Part shown: piece by piece, positions 53,315 through 63,979 of the stretch
Numbering within the stretch: the first letter of the stretch is position 1
Layout of the letters: each line of letters starts with the position of its first letter
Source: Robiginitalea biformata HTCC2501
Lineage (GTDB): Bacteria > Bacteroidota > Bacteroidia > Flavobacteriales > Flavobacteriaceae
Direction: 5' to 3'
Length of the DNA: 64,000 nucleotides
NCBI RefSeq assembly: GCF_000024125.1
Contig: NC_013222.1
Location: forward strand, 1,590,501 to 1,654,500
The notes under the pieces: model-generated
The model's input: only the letters and a program-made list of their open reading frames with translations
Database searches by the model: none
Told to the model about the DNA's origin: nothing
Program-made: the position numbers and the translations under genes

Positions 53315-56300
53315 ATGAATAATTACGCAAGATGCGAGCAGGCTTTGAGCCAAATCAACTCCCGACGCATCATCTTCACCATTATGAGGACATTTCTGCT
53401 CTTTATCGCCATCGGGATAACCACATTGCAGGCAAATGATTCCTACGCACAGACACGGCTCGACATCGATGTCGAAAAAGTTACGTTGAAAACACTGCTC
53501 AACGAAATTCAAGGTAAAAGCGAATATATTTTCTTTTACAAGGACGGGGTTTTGCCGGAAAGCGAAATCGTTACCGTAAGGAAGGAAAATGCCACGCTGA
53601 TGAACATCCTGGACCCGGTACTCCCGAGGTGGAACCTGGGCTACAAAATCAGCGACCGGCAGGTGACGATTTTTGCCCTGCCCCTGGCTAAAGCCCCGGG
53701 AATTGAAGAGGCCAATGTGCCTCAGGGATTTGAGATCAGCGGGACGATACTGGACCAGGAGGGGATTCCCCTGCCCGGCGCGAATATTGTCGAAAAGGGT
53801 ACCACCACTGGAACGCAAAGCGATTTCGATGGCAATTATTCCCTGGTGGTTTCCGGCCAGAACGCAACCGTAGTGGTGTCCTACATCGGGTTTTCCACCA
53901 AGGAAGTAGCCGTCAACGGACAAGCTACTTTGAATGTTACCCTGGAGGAAAGTGCGGCGGCCCTGGATGAGATTGTGGTAGTGGGCTACGGTACCCAGCG
54001 CAAAAGCGACCTGACAGGATCCGTCACCTCCCTGAGCCAGGACGACCTGAACCCGGGGGCGAATGCCTCGGTAGACCAACTGATGCTCGGTCGGGCAGCC
54101 GGGGTGCAGATTACCCAGGCCAGCTCGGCGCCGGGGGGCGGACTTGCCATCCGGATCCGGGGGGCGAGTTCCCTGAATGCGAGTAATGAACCCCTCTACG
54201 TTATCGACGGGTTCCCGATTGACAACAGCCCGAACCTGAGTTCCGGCGGTGCGGCCCAAACCGGGGACAACCAAAGCCCCCGGAACCCACTCAATGCGCT
54301 CAACCCGGCGGATATCCAGTCTATCGAAATCCTCAAGGATGCCTCGGCAACTGCCATTTACGGTTCGCGGGGAGCCAACGGGGTGATCCTCATCACTACC
54401 AAGAAAGGCCGGGATGGCAAGGTGAACCTGACCTATGACGCCTATGCGGGCATGCAGACCGTTGCCAAGCAAATCGACGTCCTCTCTACCTCCCAGTACA
54501 TCACTGCAATCAACGAACTGTCGCAGGCACAGGGGAACGGGGTGGTTTTTTCCCCGGAGGACATCAGCGCTATCGGGGATGGGACCCAGTGGCAGGATGA
54601 GGTGTTCCGCTCGGCGCCGATATCCAGCCACAACTTATCCATCAGCGGCGGCTCCGAAGCTACCTCCGTTTACGCCTCGGTCAATTACTTTGACCAGGAA
54701 GGGGTCGTGAAGAATTCCGGCATCAAGCGATATACCGGAAGGATCAACGTGGATACCCGATTGGGCGAGAACGCGCAGATCGGTATAAACTTCAACACAA
54801 GCCTCGTAAAGGACCAGAACAACGTGGACGGTATCCAGACCAATGAAAATGCCGGACCCATTTACGGTGCCTTGCTGTACGACCCGACGGAACCCATTTT
54901 CAATGCGGATGGCTCGTATGCGCAATCGCCCAACCTCACGGTAAACAACCCGGTGACCACCCTGAACGGGATTTTGAGCGAGAACGAAACCAACCGGACC
55001 TTTGGAAGCGCCTTCCTGAATTACAATTTCACGGATGAATTGTCCGGTAAATTCAATTTCGGAACGGACCGGCAAACTTCCCGCAGGGACATCTACAATT
55101 CCAGCCGCACGATTTACGGCAGCGCGGCCGGAGGGATCGCCAACATCAACGTACTCGAGCGGAACAACTACCTCTTTGAGTACACGATGACCTACAACAA
55201 AACCTTTAATGAAAACCATATCCTGACCGTTCTGGGGGGAACGACCTACCAGAAATTCAGCACCCGGTTTGTGTCGGCCAACATCAGCGGTTTCCCAACG
55301 GACGAAATTGGTACCAACAACCTTTCCCTGGGGAACACGAACAACGACGACCTGAACAGCGGCAAGGAGGAAAACACGCTGTTGTCTTACCTGGGACGGG
55401 TAAACTATACGCTCTTCGATAAGTTCCTGCTGACCGCATCGATCCGGGCGGACGGTTCCTCCCGTTTCGGGGAGAATACCAAGTGGGGGTACTTCCCGTC
55501 TTTCGCCTTTGGGTGGAAGCTGCAGGAGGAGGAGTTTATCCCTGAGATATTCGACCAGTTGAAGTTAAGAGCCAGCTGGGGCCAGACCGGGAACCAGGAA
55601 ATTGGGAATTACGCCTCCCAACTGACATTTGGCACCGGCCCATTCGTTGTGCTCGGCGGAAATATCCAGAGTACGGTGGTTCCCCAGCGGATCGCCAACC
55701 CGGACCTGAAGTGGGAAACCACCGAACAATTCAACGTCGGTTTGGATGCATCCATCCTCAGCGGGCGGTTTAGCACAACCCTCGATTATTTTACCAAGAG
55801 CTCCAAGGACCTCCTGTTTAACCTGCCGCTCCCCGTTGCATCGGGTTATTCCTCCATCCTCACCAATGTGGGTGAGGTCCGAAACTCCGGTTTTGAATTC
55901 TTGTTCAGCAGCACAAATATTTCGACGGAGGATTTCTCCTGGAAGACCACGCTGAACTTTGCGGCCATCAAGAATGAGGTCGTCGACCTGGGCCGGATTG
56001 ACAATATCGTGACCGGGAATATCCAGTCGGTTGGAAATACGGCCGTGATCCGCGAAGGCGATCCGCTGGCCGCCTACTACGGCTATGTGGTTACCGGTAT
56101 TTTCCAGGAAGGGGACGATATCGCCAACTCGGCTCAGCCCACGGCAGAGCCCGGTTTTCCGATATTTGAAGACCGGAACGGCGACGGGGCGATCACCCCG
56201 GATGACCAGACAATCATCGGAAGTCCCTTCCCGGATTTCACCTATGGGATCCAGAACTCGATTTCCTGGAAGAATTTCCAGCTGGACTTCTTTTTCCAGG

Positions 56301-56725
56301 GGCAGGAAGGAGCCGACCTGATCAACATCAACGTCATCGAATCCCTGTATCCGGCCAATTTCCGCCGGAATCGCATCGCCGACCAGATTTTGAACCGCTG
56401 GACACCGCAGAATCCGAATGCACCCTGGCCGTCTTCAACGAACCCGAACGCCTACGGCGCGGGCAAGGTAAACAGCCTGACAGTAGAGGATGCGTCGTAT
56501 CTCCGTTTGAAGACCCTGCAGCTGAGCTACAACGTACCGGTGAACAACCTGGATTTTATCAATGCCCTCCGGGTGTATGTTACCGGCCAGAACCTCTTTA
56601 CCATCACGGATTACGCCGGGTTTGACCCCGAGGCCAACTCCCTGGGGCGCAGCAACGTCCGGGTTGATTATAGCAGTTATCCGCTGGCGAGGACATTCCT
56701 CCTCGGTTTGACCGCTAATTTCTAA
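53315..56725 (+). CDS. SusC/RagA-like TonB-dependent receptor with STN signalling domain
   Basis: 1136 residues from the ATG at 53315 (MNNYARCEQA); a GTG at 53237 is rejected because it would precede the signal peptide by too far. Signal region FLLFIAIGITTLQA. STN domain about 52-120 (TLKTLLNEIQGKSEYIFFY), carboxypeptidase-like domain about 140-212 (ISGTILDQEGIPLPGANIV), plug starting DEIVVVGYGTQRKSDLTGSV, then a 22-strand barrel. It imports oligosaccharides with SusD. The STN domain passes the signal to FecR, so this SusC is probably controlled by the neighbouring sigma factor. Substrate likely a sulfated glycan, from the four sulfatases. Confidence 0.96.
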   Translation: MNNYARCEQALSQINSRRIIFTIMRTFLLFIAIGITTLQANDSYAQTRLDIDVEKVTLKTLLNEIQGKSEYIFFYKDGVLPESEIVTVRKENATLMNILDPVLPRWNLGYKISDRQVTIFALPLAKAPGIEEANVPQGFEISGTILDQEGIPLPGANIVEKGTTTGTQSDFDGNYSLVVSGQNATVVVSYIGFSTKEVAVNGQATLNVTLEESAAALDEIVVVGYGTQRKSDLTGSVTSLSQDDLNPGANASVDQLMLGRAAGVQITQASSAPGGGLAIRIRGASSLNASNEPLYVIDGFPIDNSPNLSSGGAAQTGDNQSPRNPLNALNPADIQSIEILKDASATAIYGSRGANGVILITTKKGRDGKVNLTYDAYAGMQTVAKQIDVLSTSQYITAINELSQAQGNGVVFSPEDISAIGDGTQWQDEVFRSAPISSHNLSISGGSEATSVYASVNYFDQEGVVKNSGIKRYTGRINVDTRLGENAQIGINFNTSLVKDQNNVDGIQTNENAGPIYGALLYDPTEPIFNADGSYAQSPNLTVNNPVTTLNGILSENETNRTFGSAFLNYNFTDELSGKFNFGTDRQTSRRDIYNSSRTIYGSAAGGIANINVLERNNYLFEYTMTYNKTFNENHILTVLGGTTYQKFSTRFVSANISGFPTDEIGTNNLSLGNTNNDDLNSGKEENTLLSYLGRVNYTLFDKFLLTASIRADGSSRFGENTKWGYFPSFAFGWKLQEEEFIPEIFDQLKLRASWGQTGNQEIGNYASQLTFGTGPFVVLGGNIQSTVVPQRIANPDLKWETTEQFNVGLDASILSGRFSTTLDYFTKSSKDLLFNLPLPVASGYSSILTNVGEVRNSGFEFLFSSTNISTEDFSWKTTLNFAAIKNEVVDLGRIDNIVTGNIQSVGNTAVIREGDPLAAYYGYVVTGIFQEGDDIANSAQPTAEPGFPIFEDRNGDGAITPDDQTIIGSPFPDFTYGIQNSISWKNFQLDFFFQGQEGADLININVIESLYPANFRRNRIADQILNRWTPQNPNAPWPSSTNPNAYGAGKVNSLTVEDASYLRLKTLQLSYNVPVNNLDFINALRVYVTGQNLFTITDYAGFDPEANSLGRSNVRVDYSSYPLARTFLLGLTANF

Positions 56726-56751
56726 ACCCAACCATCAAAAATCATATAACA

Positions 56752-58185
56752 ATGAAACCATATAAAATAACTCTCTTAGCCCTTATCGTATTTTTCCACC
56801 TGGGGTGTGAGAAGCGACTGGATGAAGAAGTCTTTTCAGAATTGTCTCCTTCCACCCTGTTTACAACGGAAACCGGATTGTCGACTTTGCTGAAGGCATC
56901 CTATACGAATGCGCACCGCTCCGGAGCTGTTGAAACCTGGGGCCCGCTCCATATCGAATCCATGACCTCCGGCGAGACCTGGGGGGCCGGCGGTTCCATC
57001 GAGAACCTGTGGATTGCCCTCATGGATTTTACCTGGGACTCCAACCATTCACAATTATTCTCTATCTGGCAGACACATTTTAGTAGTATCCGGGATGCGA
57101 ACATCGTCCTGGACAACCTGGACAATGAGAATCTGTCCGATGGATTCCGGCAGGTAACTGAAGCTGAGGCTCGTTTTCTGCGCGGATGGAATTATGCTGC
57201 GCTGTACAATTGGTTCGGCCGGCTTCCGCTCTACACGTCATCGACGGACGACCCGCTGCAACCCCGGGCTACCGATGAGGAAACCCGGGCCTTCATCGAA
57301 CAGGAACTCGAAGCAGCAGCTGCGAACCTGCCGGATCAGGCCACCGAATTCGGACGGGCCTCCAGGGGGACCGCACTGGCCGTACTGACCAAGTACTATC
57401 TCAATACCCGGCAGTGGCAGAAAGCGGCAAACGCCGCCCAGGATGTGATTGAACTGGGGCAATATGCGCTGCTGACCAACTATTCGGATGTGTTTGCCTT
57501 TGACAACGAGGGGAACCAGGAGCTGATCTGGGCGCACCCCAAGGACGGGGCCACCATTGCAGCAGCCGGGAACGCCCTGAATGCACTCACATTCCCCCCG
57601 GATTTTCCCGTGCCGTTTCCCAGCAACTCGGTTTTTGCGGCCCGCACCTACCTCTTCGACGATTTTGTCAATTCCTTCGAGGCTTCGGATACGAGGACCA
57701 GCCAGATCATTACGGAATGGACCAGTACTTCTACCGGGGAACTCGTCCAGGGGTTGGGCAACGACCAGTCCTTCCCCAATAAATTCCCCTTTGAGCCGAC
57801 ATCCGTAGGCCCCTGGGCGGGGAATGACGTGCCGGTTATCCGTTATGCGGATATCCTGCTCAGCCGGGCCGAAGCGCTGAATGAACTCAACGGGCCCTCC
57901 CAGGAAGCCATCGACCTGATCAACCAGGTGCGCAACCGGGCGGGAGCCACGCCTTTGGACCTGGCAGACTACAACCAAACCACCCTCCGGGAGGCGATCC
58001 TGCAGGAGCGGGAATGGGAATTTTATTTTGAGCAGAAAGCCCGGGAGGATCAGATCCGCCATGGCGTGTTCATCGAGCGGGCTCAGGCCCGTGGGAAGAA
58101 CGCCCAGGAATTCCGCAGGTTGTTCCCCATCCCCCAGGTAGAGCTGGACGCGAATTCCCTGCTGGAACAGAATCCCGGATATTAA
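56752..58185 (+). CDS. SusD/RagB-like outer-membrane glycan-binding lipoprotein
   Basis: 477 residues. The lipobox is FFHLGC followed by EKRLDEE. The N-terminal SusD-like helices include TEAEARFLRGWNYAALYNWFGRLPLY and the RagB C-terminal part EALNELNGPSQEAIDLINQV, RNRAGATPLD. It sits on SusC as the lid of the glycan importer. 26 bp after susC, and 18 bp before the next sulfatase. Confidence 0.96.
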   Translation: MKPYKITLLALIVFFHLGCEKRLDEEVFSELSPSTLFTTETGLSTLLKASYTNAHRSGAVETWGPLHIESMTSGETWGAGGSIENLWIALMDFTWDSNHSQLFSIWQTHFSSIRDANIVLDNLDNENLSDGFRQVTEAEARFLRGWNYAALYNWFGRLPLYTSSTDDPLQPRATDEETRAFIEQELEAAAANLPDQATEFGRASRGTALAVLTKYYLNTRQWQKAANAAQDVIELGQYALLTNYSDVFAFDNEGNQELIWAHPKDGATIAAAGNALNALTFPPDFPVPFPSNSVFAARTYLFDDFVNSFEASDTRTSQIITEWTSTSTGELVQGLGNDQSFPNKFPFEPTSVGPWAGNDVPVIRYADILLSRAEALNELNGPSQEAIDLINQVRNRAGATPLDLADYNQTTLREAILQEREWEFYFEQKAREDQIRHGVFIERAQARGKNAQEFRRLFPIPQVELDANSLLEQNPGY

Positions 58186-58203
58186 TCAATAGATCTATTG
58201 TAT

Positions 58204-59709
<1,506 letters not shown>

Positions 59710-59773
59710 CCTGAAAAGAAATTGATTTATGTTTTGTTCTAGATGTAGATTGATTGTTTAGTTAGTTAATTCG

Positions 59774-59798
59774 AAGCGCGGTGGGGACACCGCGCTTT
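59774..59798 (+). terminator. Hairpin after the SusD-linked sulfatase
   Basis: 10-bp perfect stem AAGCGCGGTG (59774-59783) / CACCGCGCTT (59788-59797), loop GGGA, but only a short T-tail. May end the susCD transcript or attenuate the downstream sulfatase. Confidence 0.6.
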
Positions 59799-59817
59799 AA
59801 CATTAAATGTATTTGTC

Positions 59818-61197
59818 ATGAATTTCCATCAATCGGATTCCCGGCGGCTTTGCCCGCTGAACGCCATCCTGGCCCTCTTCTCCATAGGTTGTTTGGCCGC
59901 AGCAACCGGAACGTGTTATGCGCAAGAGCGCCCGGATGCCCCGAATATTCTCTGTATCCTGGTCGACGACCTGGGGTACGGCGACCTGTCCTGCCAGGGG
60001 GCCACGGATTTGCAGTCGCCCAACATCGATGCCCTGGCGGCCAACGGCATGCGGTTCACGAATTTCTACGCGAACAGCACGGTGTGTTCCCCGAGCCGCG
60101 CCGCGTTGCTTACGGGCAGGTATCCGGACCTGGTCGGCGTCCCGGGCGTCATCCGCCAAAACCCGGAGAACAACTGGGGGAACCTCGCGGACGATGCGGT
60201 CCTCATCCCCTCGGAGTTGAACCCGGCAGGCTACCACACCGGGATTATCGGCAAGTGGCACCTGGGGTTGGAAGAGCCCGATACGCCCAATGACCGCGGG
60301 TTTACTTATTTCAAGGGATTTTTGGGGGATATGATGGACGATTACTGGGACCACCGCCGGGGCGGCATCAACTGGATGCGGCTGAACCGGGAGGAAATCG
60401 ACCCCAAAGGACATGCCACGGACCTGTTTACGGATTGGACTATCGATTTCCTGAAAGAGCGCCAGGGGGAGGAGCAGCCATTTTTCCTCTACCTCGCGTA
60501 CAACGCACCCCACTTCCCGATCCAACCCCCCCGGGAATGGTTGGATAAGGTCCGGGAGCGGGAACCAAACCTGACGGAGAAACGGGCCAAAAACGTGGCT
60601 TTCGTGGAGCACCTGGACTATAGTGTCGGCCGGGTTATGGAGGCTTTGAAAACCACAGGGCTCGAAGAAAATACGTTGGTGGTTTTTGTGTCGGATAATG
60701 GCGGGGCCCTTTGGTATGCGCAGAGCAACGGCCCGCTCAGGGGCGGCAAACAGGATATGTACGAAGGCGGGATACGCGTCCCGGCCATTTTTTACTGGAA
60801 GGGAAAAATTGCCCCTGGCACCACCAGTGACAATACGGCCCTGTTGATGGATTTATTCCCCACATTTTGTGAATTGGCGGGACGCAAGCCCCCTGAAAAT
60901 GTCGACGGCATCAGCCTTGTGCCCACCTTGACAGGGCAAGCGCAGGACACGGCCAACCGCTACCTCTACTGGGTCCGCCGCGAGGGGGGTGATTATGGCG
61001 GACAAGCCTATTACGCCGCGCGATTCGGGGATTTCAAGATTTTACAGAACACACCTTTTGAACCCATACAGTTTTTTAATATCGGCCAGGATGAGCTGGA
61101 AACTACCCCCCTTGAAACGGATTCGGAAGCGTACCGGGCATTGAGGGCCCAACTCATGGAACACATTCGCACGGCGGGAGGTGTGCCGTGGCAATAA
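59818..61197 (+). CDS. Formylglycine-dependent sulfatase (arylsulfatase A-like)
   Basis: 459 residues. The N-terminus has a hydrophobic stretch (AILALFSIGCLAAATGTCYAQ) that reads as a signal peptide. ILVDDLGYGDLSCQG is the metal site; NSTVCSPSRAALLTGRY gives Cys90. IGKWHLGLEEP and SDNGGALWY follow. It has no GH or lyase partner. Separated from the susCD sulfatase by about 108 bp with a hairpin, so perhaps a separate transcript. Confidence 0.92.
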   Translation: MNFHQSDSRRLCPLNAILALFSIGCLAAATGTCYAQERPDAPNILCILVDDLGYGDLSCQGATDLQSPNIDALAANGMRFTNFYANSTVCSPSRAALLTGRYPDLVGVPGVIRQNPENNWGNLADDAVLIPSELNPAGYHTGIIGKWHLGLEEPDTPNDRGFTYFKGFLGDMMDDYWDHRRGGINWMRLNREEIDPKGHATDLFTDWTIDFLKERQGEEQPFFLYLAYNAPHFPIQPPREWLDKVREREPNLTEKRAKNVAFVEHLDYSVGRVMEALKTTGLEENTLVVFVSDNGGALWYAQSNGPLRGGKQDMYEGGIRVPAIFYWKGKIAPGTTSDNTALLMDLFPTFCELAGRKPPENVDGISLVPTLTGQAQDTANRYLYWVRREGGDYGGQAYYAARFGDFKILQNTPFEPIQFFNIGQDELETTPLETDSEAYRALRAQLMEHIRTAGGVPWQ

Positions 61198-61244
61198 GAT
61201 GATAGGACTTTCTGCCCGCGTATAAAAAAGCTAAATTTCGCCCC

Positions 61245-62444
61245 GTGAAGCCGATCCGCCTCCATTTTCGCCTGGCCCTCGTCTATTTTTTGGTCGCCGC
61301 ACTATTCGGTTTGGCCTTGCGGGGTTTCGGGGTGTTTGATTTACCGGGGAAATACAGGTTCCTGGTGCACACGCATTCGCATATTGCACTACTGGGGTGG
61401 GTCTACCTGGCTTTGACCACCTTAATTTACCACGCTTTCCTACACAGCTCCTCCATCCGGGCTCGTTATCACCGGTTGTTCCTTTTTACGCAATTGACCC
61501 TGTTGGGCATGCTCTTGAGCTTCCCCTTCCATGGGTATGCATTCTGGTCTATCTTGTTTTCGACCCTGTTCCTGTTGGCCTCCTACGGCTATTTTGCTTT
61601 TTTCCTATCCAATTCCAGGGCGGATCAACGAAAAGCGCCCGGTTTTCGCCTGGTCCGGGCTTCACTTATTTACATGGTCCTTTCCAGTTTGGGCCCCTGG
61701 GCGCTGGGCGGGATCATGAACACCCTGGGCCCGGAATCCGCCTGGTATCGGCTGGCCATCTATTTTTATTTGCATTTCCAGTACAACGGTTGGATGGTCC
61801 TTGCCCTGGCCGGGCTCGGACTGCATCTGGCCGGCAAACGGGGGATAGGCCTGTTGCCCAAACGATTTGAAACCGGGTTTTGGCTGCTTCAAAGTGGCAT
61901 CATACTCTCCTTTTTCCTCTCTACCCTGTGGATGGAGCCACCCGGGGTGTTTTATGTGATCGGCGGCCTGGGGGCCCTGCTGCAACTCGCCGGGTTCCTC
62001 TACATTGGGAGCGCCCTATGGGTGGGCCTGCGCCAACGGTTCAACGGTTGGGCCTTACATCGCCTGTTGGTATTTGTCCTGGTACTATTCGGGGTAAAGC
62101 TTCTGTTGCAGGCCCTTTCAGCCTTGCCGGCATTCGCCACCCTGATAGCCGGGAATATCGATTATATAATCGGGTACCTGCACCTGACTTTTTTAGGAAT
62201 CCTCACCCCCGCGTTGTGGCTCTTGGGCAAATCGCAAAGGATCATCCGGCTGCCCGTCGGTGGAACAGGGGTCTTCCTGCTGGGGTTTGTACTGTCGGAG
62301 TTGCTGATCTTCCTCAGGGGTTCCCAGGGCTGGCTAAATTTCTCTGTCCCCCTGGATTTTTCACAATGGATTTTTTACACGAGCCTGCTGATGGTCCTGG
62401 GGATTTTATGGATCATTACCTGCCAATGGCCGCGTAGCCATTAA
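61245..62444 (+). CDS. Multi-pass membrane protein with His residues, haem-copper oxidase subunit I-like
   Basis: 399 residues with a GTG start (no suitable ATG precedes the first span). About 11-12 membrane spans. His-containing segments near spans: VHTHSHIALLGW (His42/44/46), YLHFQYNGW (His177) and YLHLTFLGI (His313), spaced as haem ligands in quinol/NO-reductase or cytochrome oxidase subunit I relatives. No clear Cu-binding His pair was found, so a catalytic oxidase is not claimed. Convergent with the NO-response genes on the other strand, which suggests an NO-related function (NO reductase or sensor); this is inference. Confidence 0.65.
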   Translation: MKPIRLHFRLALVYFLVAALFGLALRGFGVFDLPGKYRFLVHTHSHIALLGWVYLALTTLIYHAFLHSSSIRARYHRLFLFTQLTLLGMLLSFPFHGYAFWSILFSTLFLLASYGYFAFFLSNSRADQRKAPGFRLVRASLIYMVLSSLGPWALGGIMNTLGPESAWYRLAIYFYLHFQYNGWMVLALAGLGLHLAGKRGIGLLPKRFETGFWLLQSGIILSFFLSTLWMEPPGVFYVIGGLGALLQLAGFLYIGSALWVGLRQRFNGWALHRLLVFVLVLFGVKLLLQALSALPAFATLIAGNIDYIIGYLHLTFLGILTPALWLLGKSQRIIRLPVGGTGVFLLGFVLSELLIFLRGSQGWLNFSVPLDFSQWIFYTSLLMVLGILWIITCQWPRSH

Positions 62445-62845
62445 TCAGATGGGGCCCCGTTTGGATTCCCTCCCCCGCTTTGTTTAGCGACATCCTCTCC
62501 CCAATCTACCAGCTCCCAAAAGGCCGCAGGGCCGTCGGGCACGACCATGCCCGCAAAATCCGCAGCGATGAATCGCCGGGGCGGGTGTCCCGCCGGGGCC
62601 TTCATACAATAACCCAGGAGGAAGTGAAATAAATCTTCAGGGGAGTAGTGTAGCCGGTATTCCCGACGCACTTCGCTGCTCGCCTGTAGGCAGGTATCCG
62701 GTTCAAAGGGGTGGTCAAGGCAGGAGAGGCCGGAGGCTTTGCTGATTTCCTGCACAACGCGGAGGCCTGCATCGGTCTGCCCGGTGATATGGGTTCCGAA
62801 CCAGCGGGTCAGATCCCGGTATATCAATGATACTTCAGGCTTCAT
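62441..62845 (-). CDS. Hypothetical protein coupled to the truncated haemoglobin
   Basis: 134 residues. MKPEVSLIYRDLTRWFGTHITGQT, a Cys-containing part with LSCLDHPFEPDTCLQAS, and a helical piece YSPEDLFHFLLGYCMKAPAGH then FAGMVVPDGPAAFW. No family recognised. The ATG overlaps the haemoglobin stop by 4 bp (62842-62845), so it is translationally coupled to it. The C-terminal end also overlaps the convergent membrane gene by 4 bp. An accessory protein in NO handling is plausible only by context. Confidence 0.75.
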   Translation of the reverse strand: MKPEVSLIYRDLTRWFGTHITGQTDAGLRVVQEISKASGLSCLDHPFEPDTCLQASSEVRREYRLHYSPEDLFHFLLGYCMKAPAGHPPRRFIAADFAGMVVPDGPAAFWELVDWGEDVAKQSGGGNPNGAPSD

Positions 62846-63231
62846 CGTTTGCGGGCCTCGTAGATTTTAAGAAACAGCATCGTACTCATTTTCCGCGCCC
62901 GGTTTTTGGCAATCCAGGCATTATCCCCCTCAAAGAGTTCGTCCAGGGTTTCCGTCCACAGGTTGATCCACTGGCCAAAGTGGTCCATGGTAATGGTGCC
63001 ACCACTTTGTACATCCACCTGCTGATGAGCCGTAACAGGGTTGCCCCAGTATTTTTTCACCGGGAAGAGCTGGCTTTCCCAAAAGTCCGTCAATACCTCA
63101 AAATGGCCTTCCCAGTCGGTGATGTTTTGCTCAAAAATGGGCCCGAGTACCGGGTGCTGCCTGATTTTACCGTAGAATGTGCGCACGAGCCGTGCTACAT
63201 CCTTCCGATTTGCAATATCGCCTTTTTCCAT
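62842..63231 (-). CDS. Truncated haemoglobin, group III-like
   Basis: 129 residues from the ATG at 63229-63231 (MEKGDIANRKDVARLV); the upstream open frame is not homologous. Truncated-haemoglobin features: VRTFYGKIRQHPVLGPIFEQNI, then WEGHFEVLTDFWESQLF and YWGNPVTAHQQV with the proximal His candidate. Group III globins commonly lie near NO- or O2-stress genes. Seven bp after the RIC gene stop, so one operon. It probably binds O2/NO. Confidence 0.9.
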   Translation of the reverse strand: MEKGDIANRKDVARLVRTFYGKIRQHPVLGPIFEQNITDWEGHFEVLTDFWESQLFPVKKYWGNPVTAHQQVDVQSGGTITMDHFGQWINLWTETLDELFEGDNAWIAKNRARKMSTMLFLKIYEARKR

Positions 63232-63238
63232 AGTCCGA

Positions 63239-63979
63239 TTAGCCGCGGTTGCCGGAAGGCGCTGTGAATACCCGTTCCAATTCCTGCGCTTTCGGGAACA
63301 GGATGTTGTTTTCCAAATGGATATGCCGGTGGAGGTCGGCTTCAAATTCCTGCAACAGGGCGTAGGCCACACGATAGGTGGCACAAGCGTCCGAAGGGGC
63401 CTGGTAGTCGTCGCTGAGCGCCGCGATTTTGCGGAAGCGTTCCCCTTCGTTGTCGTGTTCGTCCATCATGGCGGCAATCGGGTTTTTTACGGTCTTGAAT
63501 TTAGGTCGTCCGGGAGAAGTCCCGCTTTGCCGGGCGTTTTCCATCTTGCGAATCCAGGGGAACAGTACCAGTTCTTCTTTTTTCATGTGCATGGCGAGTT
63601 CCCCGGCAGATGCGTACAGATGCTCCCGGATCTCGTGGAGTTCCGGGTGGCGCTCACCGTGGACCTTACAGAGTTTGTCCAGGTATTGCTTTAGGGTGGG
63701 CAGCGTGGCCTCCACATACCGGTGGTGGATTTTTTCGATGTAATCAGCCAGGAGGTCCAGGGGCCAGGAGGTACAATCTTCCCGGGGCCCTTCGCTCCTG
63801 AGGACTGCTGTCAGTTCTTGCAGGAGGTTATCCGGGTCAAGTCCTTTTTTGAGGGCCACTTCTGCAACCGTCCGGTTGCCCTTGCAGCAAAAGTCGATCT
63901 TGTGTTTTTTGAATACCTGGGCCGTACGATAGTCGTCGGCTACCCATTGGCCGATTGGTTGTTGGAGTGTTTGTTCCAT
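63239..63979 (-). CDS. ric: Iron-sulfur cluster repair di-iron protein (RIC/YtfE/ScdA)
   Basis: 246 residues. The N-terminal domain has the paired cysteines in KIDFCCKGNRTVAEV (Cys31/32), the RIC N-terminal signature. Hemerythrin-like metal-binding segments follow: IEKIHHRYVEA, MHMKKEELVLFPW, MMDEHDNEGERF and HRHIHLENNILFPKA. These supply the His/Glu ligands of the di-iron centre. The protein repairs Fe-S clusters damaged by NO or oxidants. First gene of the operon with the globin and the unknown protein. Confidence 0.95.
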   Translation of the reverse strand: MEQTLQQPIGQWVADDYRTAQVFKKHKIDFCCKGNRTVAEVALKKGLDPDNLLQELTAVLRSEGPREDCTSWPLDLLADYIEKIHHRYVEATLPTLKQYLDKLCKVHGERHPELHEIREHLYASAGELAMHMKKEELVLFPWIRKMENARQSGTSPGRPKFKTVKNPIAAMMDEHDNEGERFRKIAALSDDYQAPSDACATYRVAYALLQEFEADLHRHIHLENNILFPKAQELERVFTAPSGNRG

